A stretch of 6,757 nucleotides of DNA from Prevotella sp. UBA3837. Lineage in GTDB: Bacteria; Bacteroidota; Bacteroidia; Bacteroidales; Bacteroidaceae. The notes below the pieces were generated by a model, which did no database searches, was not told where the DNA came from, and saw only the letters and a program-made list of their open reading frames with translations. The stretch lies in the NCBI GenBank assembly GCA_002392835.1, contig DGHX01000063.1, forward strand, positions 9,086 to 15,842. The letters run 5' to 3'. Made by a program: the position numbers and the translations under genes. This document shows, in pieces, positions 1 through 6,086 of the stretch (position 1 is the stretch's first letter; each line of letters begins with the position of its first letter).

Positions 1-56
1 GAGGGGTTGGGGGTGGGGTCAGTGACTTTATCATACTTAGCAGCATGTTGGTCACC
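1..56. other. Downstream intergenic edge, no gene seen
   Basis: This short stretch lies beyond the nuoN terminator. Positions 3-19 hold three G-runs of 4, 5 and 4 on the plus strand (a C-rich tract on the minus strand). A minus-strand reading frame opens at ATG 46-44 and runs off the window edge, but only 15 codons are visible, they are Pro/Thr-rich, and nothing supports them as a gene. A weak 5-bp inverted repeat (22-26 with 51-55) is also present. The G-rich tract may be one arm of a GC-rich intergenic repeat cut by the window; this cannot be decided here. Confidence 0.35.
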
Positions 57-90
57 AAAAAAACGGGAGCCTCTGCTGTGAGGGGCTCCC
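57..90 (-). terminator. Intrinsic (rho-independent) terminator of the nuo operon
   Basis: Read on the minus strand, a perfect 7-bp GC-rich stem (GGGAGCC at 90-84 with GGCTCCC at 71-65) encloses a 12-nt loop. The stem can extend by two more pairs past one A-C mismatch. It is followed by one G and then seven Ts (63-57). It starts 30 nt after the nuoN stop codon. The plus-strand side has no T-run after the stem, so it is directional and ends transcription arriving from nuoN. This marks nuoN as the last gene of the operon. Confidence 0.9.
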
Positions 91-120
91 GATGATGAAA
101 CGCTGTGGTATGGCGTCAGG

Positions 121-1590
121 CTACATTCCTGCGGCGTTGGCAATCCACTGGTAGATGCACGAGCAGACGCCGAAGAGCAGGATGCCGATGGTGCAGATGG
201 TCAGCGAGGCATTGATGGCGCGGCCATGAGCGAACGTCGGCAGCGGGTGCTCCTCCTTGGTGATGTACATGGCCTTCACGATGAGCAGGTAGTAGTAGAG
301 CGACACTACCGTATTGATCAGGGCGATGAACACCACGAAGTACGGCCAGAAGGGAGCCTGGTCGTGCCCGTTGACACCGGCCATGAAGACGAAGAACTTC
401 GAGAACATGCCTGCGAAGGGCGGGATGCCTGCCAGCGAGAAGAGGGCGATGGTCATGATGAAGGCCAGCTTGGGGTTGGTCTGGTAAAGACCGTTGTAGG
501 CACTCATCATGGTGCCGCCCTGGGCACGGTGCTCCACGGCGCTGATGACGGAGAATACCGACATGTTGGCCACCACATAGACCAGCACGTAGAACGTGAG
601 GGCCGTCTGCGAGGTGGCGGGATCGGCTCCGATGACGGCCAGCATGATGTAGCCGGCCTGCGAGATGCTGGAGAAGGCCATGAAGCGCTTCAGCTCTTTC
701 TGGCGGATGGCCATGAGGTTGCCCACGGTGATGGTGAGCATGATGACCACCCAGAGCATGGGCTGCCACCAGGCTGCCATGGTGCCGAACACCTTCACCA
801 GGATGATGGCCAGCGTGAGCGTGGCGGCTCCCTTAGAGACGACGCTCAGGTAACCGGTGACGGGCGTGGGGGCTCCCTGGTAGGTGTCGGCCGTCCAGAA
901 GTGGAAGGGCACCAGCGAAATCTTGAAGCCCAGACCGCTGAAGAAGAACACCATGCCAATGATGCTGAGCGGCGTGCCGCTGATGGCAGCAGCCACATTG
1001 TCGTAGTAGAGAGAGCCGGTGGCAGCGTAGATGAACGACATGCCGAAGAGCATGACGCCGCTGCTGAAGGTGGCAGTGAGCACATACTTGGCAGATGCCT
1101 CGGCACTCTCCTTCTTCTTCTTGTCGAAGGCCACCAAGCAGGCCATGGGCACAGAGGCCATCTCGAGTCCGAGGAAGAACATGAGGAACGAGCCGCTGGA
1201 GAGCATCATGTACATGCCCAGCAGGGTGGAGAGCAGCAGCATGTAGAACTCGCCAGAGTATTTACCATGTACGGATTTACCATCTACGATTTGGCTGTCG
1301 CTCTCGAGCCATGCCTGCGACATCACCACGACGATGAAGGTGCCTGCGGTGAGGATGGTCTTCATGACGTTGACGATGGGCGTCGACTGGTAGATGCCGC
1401 CAAAAGCCTCGGAAGGCTCGGCGATGAAGCAGGGAACCAGCTGGCAGAGCAGCAGGGCACCGGTGAGCACACCAAGGGTGTAGGTCCTGCGCTGACTCTT
1501 GTGCAAGGCAAAGTCGGCACAGAAGACTATTATCAAGGCCAACACAAGGGTTGCCTCAGGAATCATATTCAAAAATTGACTGTAATTCAT
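121..1590 (-). CDS. nuoN: NADH-quinone oxidoreductase subunit N (complex I antiporter-like subunit)
   Basis: NuoN is one of the three antiporter-like membrane subunits of complex I and carries one proton channel, next to NuoA/J/K and NuoM. The product is 489 aa, a normal length for the family (E. coli about 485), and is strongly hydrophobic throughout. Key family residues are visible: the TM5 glutamate E143 (GLEMASVP), the TM7 lysine K223 (GFKISLVPFHFW, followed by TADTYQGAPTPV), the TM8 lysine K253 (YLSVVSKGAA) and the TM12 lysine K398 (AGIPPFAGMFSKFF). All the expected channel residues are therefore present. The chosen start is ATG at 1590, giving MNYSQFLNMIPE. An upstream ATG at 1595 meets TGA after two codons. 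No Shine-Dalgarno is present; the leader is AT-rich repeat. It is the last gene of the operon, 35 nt after nuoM and 30 nt before the terminator. A KKKK stretch at 157-160 is encoded by a short trinucleotide run. Confidence 0.96.
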   Translation of the reverse strand: MNYSQFLNMIPEATLVLALIIVFCADFALHKSQRRTYTLGVLTGALLLCQLVPCFIAEPSEAFGGIYQSTPIVNVMKTILTAGTFIVVVMSQAWLESDSQIVDGKSVHGKYSGEFYMLLLSTLLGMYMMLSSGSFLMFFLGLEMASVPMACLVAFDKKKKESAEASAKYVLTATFSSGVMLFGMSFIYAATGSLYYDNVAAAISGTPLSIIGMVFFFSGLGFKISLVPFHFWTADTYQGAPTPVTGYLSVVSKGAATLTLAIILVKVFGTMAAWWQPMLWVVIMLTITVGNLMAIRQKELKRFMAFSSISQAGYIMLAVIGADPATSQTALTFYVLVYVVANMSVFSVISAVEHRAQGGTMMSAYNGLYQTNPKLAFIMTIALFSLAGIPPFAGMFSKFFVFMAGVNGHDQAPFWPYFVVFIALINTVVSLYYYLLIVKAMYITKEEHPLPTFAHGRAINASLTICTIGILLFGVCSCIYQWIANAAGM

Positions 1591-1595
1591 ATCAT

Positions 1596-1630
1596 AATTA
1601 CTAATTACTCATTATTAATTACTGATTACA
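1596..1630. repeat. Five-unit heptamer tandem array in the nuoM-nuoN gap
   Basis: Five 7-nt units follow each other with exact period on the plus strand: AATTACT (1596-1602), AATTACT (1603-1609), CATTATT (1610-1616), AATTACT (1617-1623) and GATTACA (1624-1630). The array fills almost the whole 35-nt gap and runs into the end of nuoM, so the nuoM stop codon (1626-1628) is inside the last unit. On the coding strand every unit contains TAA. Because 7 is not a multiple of 3, successive units place stops in all three reading frames. There is no resemblance to a promoter, and the block is sharply AT-rich compared with the flanking genes. Confidence 0.85.
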
Positions 1631-3149
1631 TGACACCTATCGACTGCAGAATGTTTCCTGCTGACGGCGAGATGACATTCGACACCCAGAAGGGGAACGT
1701 GCCAAGGCCTGCCACACAGAAGATGAGGCAGATGACGGCGACACGCTCGTCCCAGGTGGCATCGGTCAGCTCGAGGAAGTGCTTGTTCTCCACGTTGCCA
1801 TAGAGAATCTTGCCCACCACGCGAAGGATGTAGACTGCGGTGACGACGATAGACATACAGGCGATGATGGTGGCCACCATGCGGAACGACGACGAGGGGT
1901 CGCCCGAGAGCGGCTCGGCACCGAAGGAGCCCACGAAGATGGTCATCTCAGCAATGAAGCCCGAGAAGCCCGGCAGGCCGAGGTTGGCCAGACCGGCGAT
2001 GACATATCCTACGGCGAGGAACGGCATGATCTTCATCAGACCGGCCAGCTCACGGATGTCGCGGGTGTGGGTGCGGCCATAGATCATACCGATGAGGGCG
2101 AAGAAGAGAGCCGTCATCAGTCCGTGGGAGAGCATCTGCAGGATGGCACCCGTGCAGGCCGTCTGGTTCATCATCAGGATGGCGAAGAGTACCAGTCCGC
2201 AGTGCGACACCGACGAGTAGGCGTTGATGTACTTCAGGTCGGTCTGCACGCAGGCAGAGAGGGCACCGTAGACGACGGAAATCGTCGTAAGGATGATGAA
2301 GATCCAGGAGAGCTCCTGGGCAGCTTCGGGCAGCAGGTACATGGCCACGCGGAAGCAGCCGTAGCCTCCGAGCTTCATCAGCACGCCGGCATGGAGCATC
2401 GACACAGCCGTGGGGGCCGAGGCATGACCGTCGGGCGACCATGTGTGGAACGGGAAGAGGGCTCCCAGCACACCGAAGCCAATGAAGATGAAGGGGAAGA
2501 AGGCACTCTGGATGCCAACGGGGATGGCGTGCGAGGTCTTGGCAATCTCGTTGACGTTCATGGTGAACTCGCCGCTGTAGACACCGTTGAAGTAGTAGAT
2601 GCCCAGGATGCCCAGGATGAGCAGGGCAGAGCCGCCCATGAGCATCAGCGTGAGCTTCATGGCCGAGTACTCCTTATGGCCGGAGCCCCAGACACCGATG
2701 AGCAGGTACATGGGGATGAGGGCCACCTCGTAGAACATGAACATGGTGAACATGTCGGTGCAGATGAAGAAGCCGAACACACCCGTTGAAAGCAGGGTGA
2801 ACCACAGGAAGTACTCCTTGGTGAGGGGCTTCAGCTGCCACGATGCGAAGGTTCCGGTAAACACGATGATGCTCGACAGGAGCAGCATGACGACGGAGAT
2901 ACCATCGACACCTACGGCATACTTGATGTTCAAAGGCTTGAACCAGTCGACGCTGGCCGTGAGCAGCATCTCGGCATCGTTGCCTGCTGAGCGCTGCTGG
3001 ATGAACCAGATGGTGAGCCAGACGCTAAGAGCCAGCAGCAGGCTGGAGCCAGTCACCATCACACCACGCACCTGATTGAGATTCTTGGCAAGCCAAAGAC
3101 CGAGCAACATGAGTGCTGGTATAAGCACAAATAAGCTAAGTATATTCAT
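1626..3149 (-). CDS. nuoM: NADH-quinone oxidoreductase subunit M (antiporter-like subunit, TM7 lysine replaced)
   Basis: NuoM is the middle of the three antiporter-like proton-pumping subunits, between NuoL and NuoN in the distal membrane arm. The product is 507 aa, typical for the family. Conserved features: the TM5 glutamate E141 (FYEVALIPMYLLIGVWG), the FPFHTW motif at 232-237, APTAVS at 245-250, the TM8 lysine K259 (LMKLGGYG) and the TM12 glutamate E401 (GLPGFSGFIAEM). The odd point is TM7. Families usually read A-I-K-x-P-L-F-P-F-H-T-W here, but this protein reads V-L-G-A-L-F-P-F-H-T-W, so the pumping lysine (K234 in E. coli) is L228, codon CTG. H253 replaces a usual leucine in the neighbouring TM8 motif. 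The ATG at 3149 is preceded by AT-rich repeat sequence without a Shine-Dalgarno. The frame is intact end to end, so this is not a pseudogene. It follows nuoL by 105 nt and precedes nuoN by 35 nt. Confidence 0.96.
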   Translation of the reverse strand: MNILSLFVLIPALMLLGLWLAKNLNQVRGVMVTGSSLLLALSVWLTIWFIQQRSAGNDAEMLLTASVDWFKPLNIKYAVGVDGISVVMLLLSSIIVFTGTFASWQLKPLTKEYFLWFTLLSTGVFGFFICTDMFTMFMFYEVALIPMYLLIGVWGSGHKEYSAMKLTLMLMGGSALLILGILGIYYFNGVYSGEFTMNVNEIAKTSHAIPVGIQSAFFPFIFIGFGVLGALFPFHTWSPDGHASAPTAVSMLHAGVLMKLGGYGCFRVAMYLLPEAAQELSWIFIILTTISVVYGALSACVQTDLKYINAYSSVSHCGLVLFAILMMNQTACTGAILQMLSHGLMTALFFALIGMIYGRTHTRDIRELAGLMKIMPFLAVGYVIAGLANLGLPGFSGFIAEMTIFVGSFGAEPLSGDPSSSFRMVATIIACMSIVVTAVYILRVVGKILYGNVENKHFLELTDATWDERVAVICLIFCVAGLGTFPFWVSNVISPSAGNILQSIGVM

Positions 3150-3152
3150 AAC

Positions 3153-3254
3153 TTCGATTTTCGATTTATTAATTTTCGATTTTCGATTTGTCAGTTCAGC
3201 GATTCCGAGTCACGATACATTTAAATCGTAAATCGAAAATCGCTAAATCGTAAA
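3153..3254. repeat. Heptamer-spaced direct and inverted repeats in the nuoL-nuoM gap
   Basis: The 105-nt gap holds two copies of the 15-mer TTCGATTTTCGATTT on the plus strand (3153-3167 and 3175-3189). Inside each copy the CGAT core recurs at 7 nt. Nearer nuoL, four ATCG cores of opposite orientation occur at 3225-3250 with spacings of 7, 7 and 8 nt (TCG at 3226, 3233, 3240 and 3248). The middle part, about 3190-3222, is non-repetitive. No match to the Bacteroidota promoter pattern (TTTG about 20 nt before TAnnTTTG) was found on the minus strand, so an internal promoter for nuoM is not supported. The composition is far more AT-rich than the flanking genes. Confidence 0.8.
3155..3242 (-). promoter_or_regulatory. 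Possible alternative hairpins in the nuoM mRNA leader
   Basis: On the nuoM transcript the segment 3242-3230 (CGATTTTCGATTT) is perfectly complementary over 13 nt to each of two downstream copies of AAATCGAAAATCG, at 3189-3177 and at 3167-3155. The two pairings exclude each other. The second copy covers roughly 6 to 18 nt before the nuoM ATG, so pairing there (14 bp including 3168 with 3229) would mask the translation start, while pairing with the first copy would leave it open. The complementarity is seen directly. A regulatory role is inference, and the pattern could simply follow from the repeat array. Confidence 0.35.
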
Positions 3255-5243
3255 TTATATGCACAGCAGGATAAGTGTTAATGCTACAGCGCCGGTGATA
3301 AACCACACGGCATACTTGCGCACGTCGCCACTCTGCCACGAGCGGATGCTCTCGCCGGCCTCGTTGGCACCCCAGGCCATGAAGTTGAACGTACCGTCGA
3401 CGATGTGGCGGTCGAACCAGGCGATGGGTGTGGAGACACAGCGGAAGATAATCTTGTGGGTGACAAACTGCCAGATCTCGTCCTGATAGAAGCGCTTGTA
3501 GGCAGCGCGGTGCAGGCGCGGGAACGTCTTGTACAGACGGTCGGCGATGGGCTGCTGCTCACCTTTATAGATATAGGTGGCAAGGCAGATGCTCAGGATG
3601 GCAATGATGGTCGAGGTGAGGGCTATCTGCGTGTCGAAGTGGATGGTGTAGTCCTGACCGCTGGCCGAAACGAAGGAACCAAACGAACCGCCCCAGCCCA
3701 GGAAGCCGCCCAGCGTGGTGTAGATACCCACGCCAAGGGTAATGACGGTGAGGACGATGAGGGGAATGGTCATCGTCAGCGGAGCCTCGTGGGGAGTGTG
3801 GTGGGCATGAGCCTCCTTGTTTTCAGTGCCCCAGAAGATGCCGTAGTATAGGCGGAACATGTAGAAGGCGGTCATGGCGGCAATGCCGGTCATAATCCAG
3901 CCTACCACAGGGCTATAGGCAAAGCAGGCAGTGATGATCTCGTCCTTAGAGCTGAAGCCTGAGAAGAAGGGAATGCCCGCAATGGCCAGACAGGAGATGA
4001 GGAAGGTGACATGGGTGATGGGCATGTACTTGCGCAGCCCGCCCATGAGGGCCATCTCGTTGCTGTGGACAGCATGGATGATGCAGCCTGCACCCAGGAA
4101 GAGACAGGCCTTGAACATGGCGTGGGTGAACAGGTGGAACATGCCGGCCATGTAGCCCAGCTGAGCATGGTTATCGAGCACCTCGGCACCATGGCCGGGC
4201 AGCGAGACTCCCAGGGCAACCATCATGAACGCAATCTGCGAAATGGTGGAGAAGGCCAGCACACGCTTGATGTCGCTCTGGGCACAGGCCACGGCGGCGG
4301 CATAGAAAGCGGTGATGACACCCACCACGACCACAACAGTCATGGCACCGGGAGCATACTCTATCCACAGGGGGAACATACGTGCAATCTGGAACACACC
4401 GGCCACGACCATCGTGGCGGCATGGATGAGGGCCGACACAGGCGTGGGGCCTTCCATGGCGTCAGGCAGCCAGATGTGCAGGGGGAACATGGCACTCTTA
4501 CCGGCACCGCCGATGAACATCAGCACCAGGGCCGTGGGCAGGATGCAGGCACCGGCGGCCATGGCCTTGGCAGCGTTGCCCTCGATGAAAGGCGTAGTGC
4601 CCTGGCCCATCACGATGTCGCCGGCAAAGGAGAAGCTGAACGAATCGGTGAAATAGCCGAAGGTGAGAATACCGATGAGGAAGAACATGTCGGCAAAGCG
4701 CGTCACGATGAAAGCCTTCTTAGAGGCGGCGATGGCGGGCTTCAACGGGTAGTAGAAACCGATGAGCAGGTAGCTGCTCACGCCCACCAGCTCCCAGAAC
4801 ATGTACATCTGGAAGATGTTCGTGGCCAGCACCAGGCCGAGCATGGACATGGTGAACAGCGAAAGGAAGGCGTAGTAACGCTGGAATCCCTTTTCACCGT
4901 GCATGTAACCGAAGGAATAGATGTGCACCATAAGGCTGACCGTAGAGATGACAATGAGCATCATCACCGAGATGGGGTCGAGCAGGATACCCATGTCGAA
5001 ATGCAGATTGCCTAAGGGCAGCCAGGTGAAGTTGTAGGGCACTATCGTCTGGAAGATGCCGTTCACACGGTCGGCAGTAAAATACTGTATGGCCGCAGTG
5101 TACGACAGGACGGTGACGAGGCCCAGTGAGCATGTACCGATAAGACCGGCGGTCTTATGCGACATCTTCATGCCTGCAAGTCCTAACACTAAGAACGAAA
5201 GGAGCGGCAGAAGGAGTATAAAAGCGGTATATTCGTATCCCAT
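3255..5243 (-). CDS. nuoL: NADH-quinone oxidoreductase subunit L (distal antiporter-like subunit)
   Basis: NuoL is the most distal antiporter-like subunit of complex I. It carries a proton channel and, in the family, a long lateral C-terminal helix that braces NuoM and NuoN. The product is 662 aa, longer than E. coli NuoL (about 613). Visible landmarks: the TM5 glutamate E151 in FWELVGVSSYLLIGFYY, the TM7 lysine K249 in GGAGKSAMFPLHIWLPDAMEG, H274 in ALIHAATMVVAG, H374 and K378 in THAMFKACLFLGAG, and K433/D434 in FSGFSSKDEI. All the usual channel residues are present. A His-rich loop lies at 479-485. The region from about 540 to 662 fits the last core helix, the lateral helix (amphipathic, around 565-600) and a terminal TM segment (645-661). 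The start is ATG at 5243, 9 nt after the nuoK stop. A weak AAGGA (5260-5256) sits 12 nt upstream, overlapping the end of nuoK. The stop TAA is followed in frame by a TAG 12 nt later. Confidence 0.97.
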   Translation of the reverse strand: MGYEYTAFILLLPLLSFLVLGLAGMKMSHKTAGLIGTCSLGLVTVLSYTAAIQYFTADRVNGIFQTIVPYNFTWLPLGNLHFDMGILLDPISVMMLIVISTVSLMVHIYSFGYMHGEKGFQRYYAFLSLFTMSMLGLVLATNIFQMYMFWELVGVSSYLLIGFYYPLKPAIAASKKAFIVTRFADMFFLIGILTFGYFTDSFSFSFAGDIVMGQGTTPFIEGNAAKAMAAGACILPTALVLMFIGGAGKSAMFPLHIWLPDAMEGPTPVSALIHAATMVVAGVFQIARMFPLWIEYAPGAMTVVVVVGVITAFYAAAVACAQSDIKRVLAFSTISQIAFMMVALGVSLPGHGAEVLDNHAQLGYMAGMFHLFTHAMFKACLFLGAGCIIHAVHSNEMALMGGLRKYMPITHVTFLISCLAIAGIPFFSGFSSKDEIITACFAYSPVVGWIMTGIAAMTAFYMFRLYYGIFWGTENKEAHAHHTPHEAPLTMTIPLIVLTVITLGVGIYTTLGGFLGWGGSFGSFVSASGQDYTIHFDTQIALTSTIIAILSICLATYIYKGEQQPIADRLYKTFPRLHRAAYKRFYQDEIWQFVTHKIIFRCVSTPIAWFDRHIVDGTFNFMAWGANEAGESIRSWQSGDVRKYAVWFITGAVALTLILLCI

Positions 5244-5252
5244 AGTTGTCGA

Positions 5253-5561
5253 TTATCCTTTCAAGTTAGTGATGCTGTCCACGCTGTCGCTCTTGAACAT
5301 GCGGTAGACATTGAGAATGATTGCGATGGCCACGGCACTCTCGGCAGCAGCGACGCCAATGACGAAGAGCGTCATGAACATGCCTTCCATGCCGTTGGGG
5401 TAGAGTAGGCGGTTGATGGCGGCGAAGTTGATGTCAACGGCATTCAGCACCAGCTCGACAGAGATGAGCATGGCGATGAGGTTGCGCCGGGTGACAAAGC
5501 CGAAGACGCCGATGAAGAACAGCAGTGCGCTGAGCACGAAATAGCATTCAACGGGTATCAT
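5253..5561 (-). CDS. nuoK: NADH-quinone oxidoreductase subunit K
   Basis: NuoK is a small three-helix membrane subunit (relative of MrpC) in the proximal arm of complex I. It is part of the continuous charged axis linking the quinone site to the antiporter-like subunits. Starting at ATG 5561 the product is 102 aa (MIPVECYFVLSALLFF), the normal length for the family (about 100). The two membrane glutamates known to matter in E. coli (E36 and E72) are present as E36 (LISVELVLNAVDINF) and E74 (GVAAAESAVAIAI). The frame stays open further upstream to an ATG at 5609, but the 16 extra residues (MHHRWPRSGQKG...) are unlike NuoK and lie inside nuoJ, so that start is rejected. The ATG overlaps the nuoJ stop as ATGA (5561-5558), a classic sign of translational coupling. 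An unusually strong Shine-Dalgarno lies upstream. Confidence 0.96.
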   Translation of the reverse strand: MIPVECYFVLSALLFFIGVFGFVTRRNLIAMLISVELVLNAVDINFAAINRLLYPNGMEGMFMTLFVIGVAAAESAVAIAIILNVYRMFKSDSVDSITNLKG

Positions 5562-6079
5562 GCTTCCTTCTCCTCCTTTCTGGCCACTACGAGGCCACCG
5601 ATGATGCATGCCAGCAGGAACAGCGAGATGAACTCGAAGGGCAGCACATACTGGTACTTCTCGCTGCCGACAAGGGCAGTACCGATTTCACTCATGGGAA
5701 CCTCTACGTCGGCCACACCCTCATTGAGGACAAAGCTGGTCTTGAAGAGGATGAAGCATACGACCAAGAGGCCAGCCAGAGCTGCCAACCCGCCGCCGAT
5801 GAGGCGACTGGTCTTGATGCGCTCCACCATTCCCTGCAGGGTGCGCTTGCTGACCAGCTGTATGGCGAAGACGTAGATCATCGTCACGCCACCAGCATAG
5901 ATGGCTATCTGAGCAGCACCAAGGAAAGTGTAGTCGAGCAGGAAGTAGATGCCTGCCACACCGAAGAGCACAAACAACATATATGTTGCTGCGCGCATAA
6001 TTCGCGTTGTAGTGACGCACAGCAGAGCCGAGCACACTATGACAGCCGCGATGATAATAAACATTACTATATTACCCAT
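5558..6079 (-). CDS. nuoJ: NADH-quinone oxidoreductase subunit J
   Basis: NuoJ is a membrane subunit of the proximal arm of complex I (relative of mitochondrial ND6). Its TM3 contains a mobile pi-bulge thought to couple quinone reduction to proton movement. The product is 173 aa with about five hydrophobic segments (roughly 3-22, 28-48, 53-74, 93-112 and 145-165). The signature stretch GAAQIAIYAGGVTMIYVF at 54-71 matches the NuoJ TM3 motif, and LPFEFISLFLLACIIGG at 146-162 matches the last helix. The C-terminal tail ARKEEKEA is charged. Its codons also form the nuoK ribosome-binding site. The start ATG at 6079 lies 7 nt after the nuoI stop, with no clear Shine-Dalgarno. The stop TGA overlaps the nuoK ATG. 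Confidence 0.96.
   Translation of the reverse strand: MGNIVMFIIIAAVIVCSALLCVTTTRIMRAATYMLFVLFGVAGIYFLLDYTFLGAAQIAIYAGGVTMIYVFAIQLVSKRTLQGMVERIKTSRLIGGGLAALAGLLVVCFILFKTSFVLNEGVADVEVPMSEIGTALVGSEKYQYVLPFEFISLFLLACIIGGLVVARKEEKEA
5572..5581 (-). promoter_or_regulatory. Exceptionally strong Shine-Dalgarno for nuoK
   Basis: The coding strand reads AGAAAGGAGG 10 nt before the nuoK ATG, a 10-nt exact complement of the CCUCCUUUCU sequence at the 3' end of 16S rRNA in Bacteroides-type bacteria (from memory of that family; the organism's own 16S is not in the window). The other starts in the window have no Shine-Dalgarno or only a weak one, as is usual in Bacteroidota. The same bases encode the A-R-K-E-E tail of NuoJ, so the match may be partly a by-product of Lys/Glu codons. 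Confidence 0.65.
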
Positions 6080-6086
6080 AGCTCAG

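Noticed and set aside
1..46. A start of a further minus-strand gene after the terminator
   Set aside because: Only 15 codons are visible, Pro/Thr-rich, with no support from homology or a ribosome-binding site.
1111..1122. Trinucleotide run encoding KKKK in NuoN as a slippage or phase-variation site
   Set aside because: A gain or loss would be in frame and only change lysine number in a cytoplasmic loop. A similar KKKK run occurs in NuoI. Nothing suggests phase variation.
226..1803. A 525-codon open frame on the plus strand opposite nuoN and the end of nuoM
   Set aside because: Its product is dominated by His, Glu, Asp, Gly and Arg with no recognisable domain, exactly what the complement of hydrophobic membrane-protein codons yields. 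nuoN on the other strand is unambiguous.
1779..2789. A 336-codon plus-strand frame opposite nuoM
   Set aside because: Same acidic/His-rich shadow composition, with no family resemblance and no start context. nuoM is the real gene.
3150..3254. Internal promoter for nuoM in the 105-nt gap
   Set aside because: No TAnnTTTG-type -7 element or TTTG -33 element was found on the minus strand. The gap is explained by repeats.
4011..5015. A 334-codon plus-strand frame opposite nuoL
   Set aside because: Shadow of the NuoL coding frame, rich in His, Gly and Glu with no domain.
5562..5609. N-terminal extension of nuoK to an upstream ATG
   Set aside because: The 16 extra residues are hydrophilic, unlike NuoK, and lie wholly inside nuoJ. 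The inner ATG gives the normal length and has a strong Shine-Dalgarno and an ATGA overlap.
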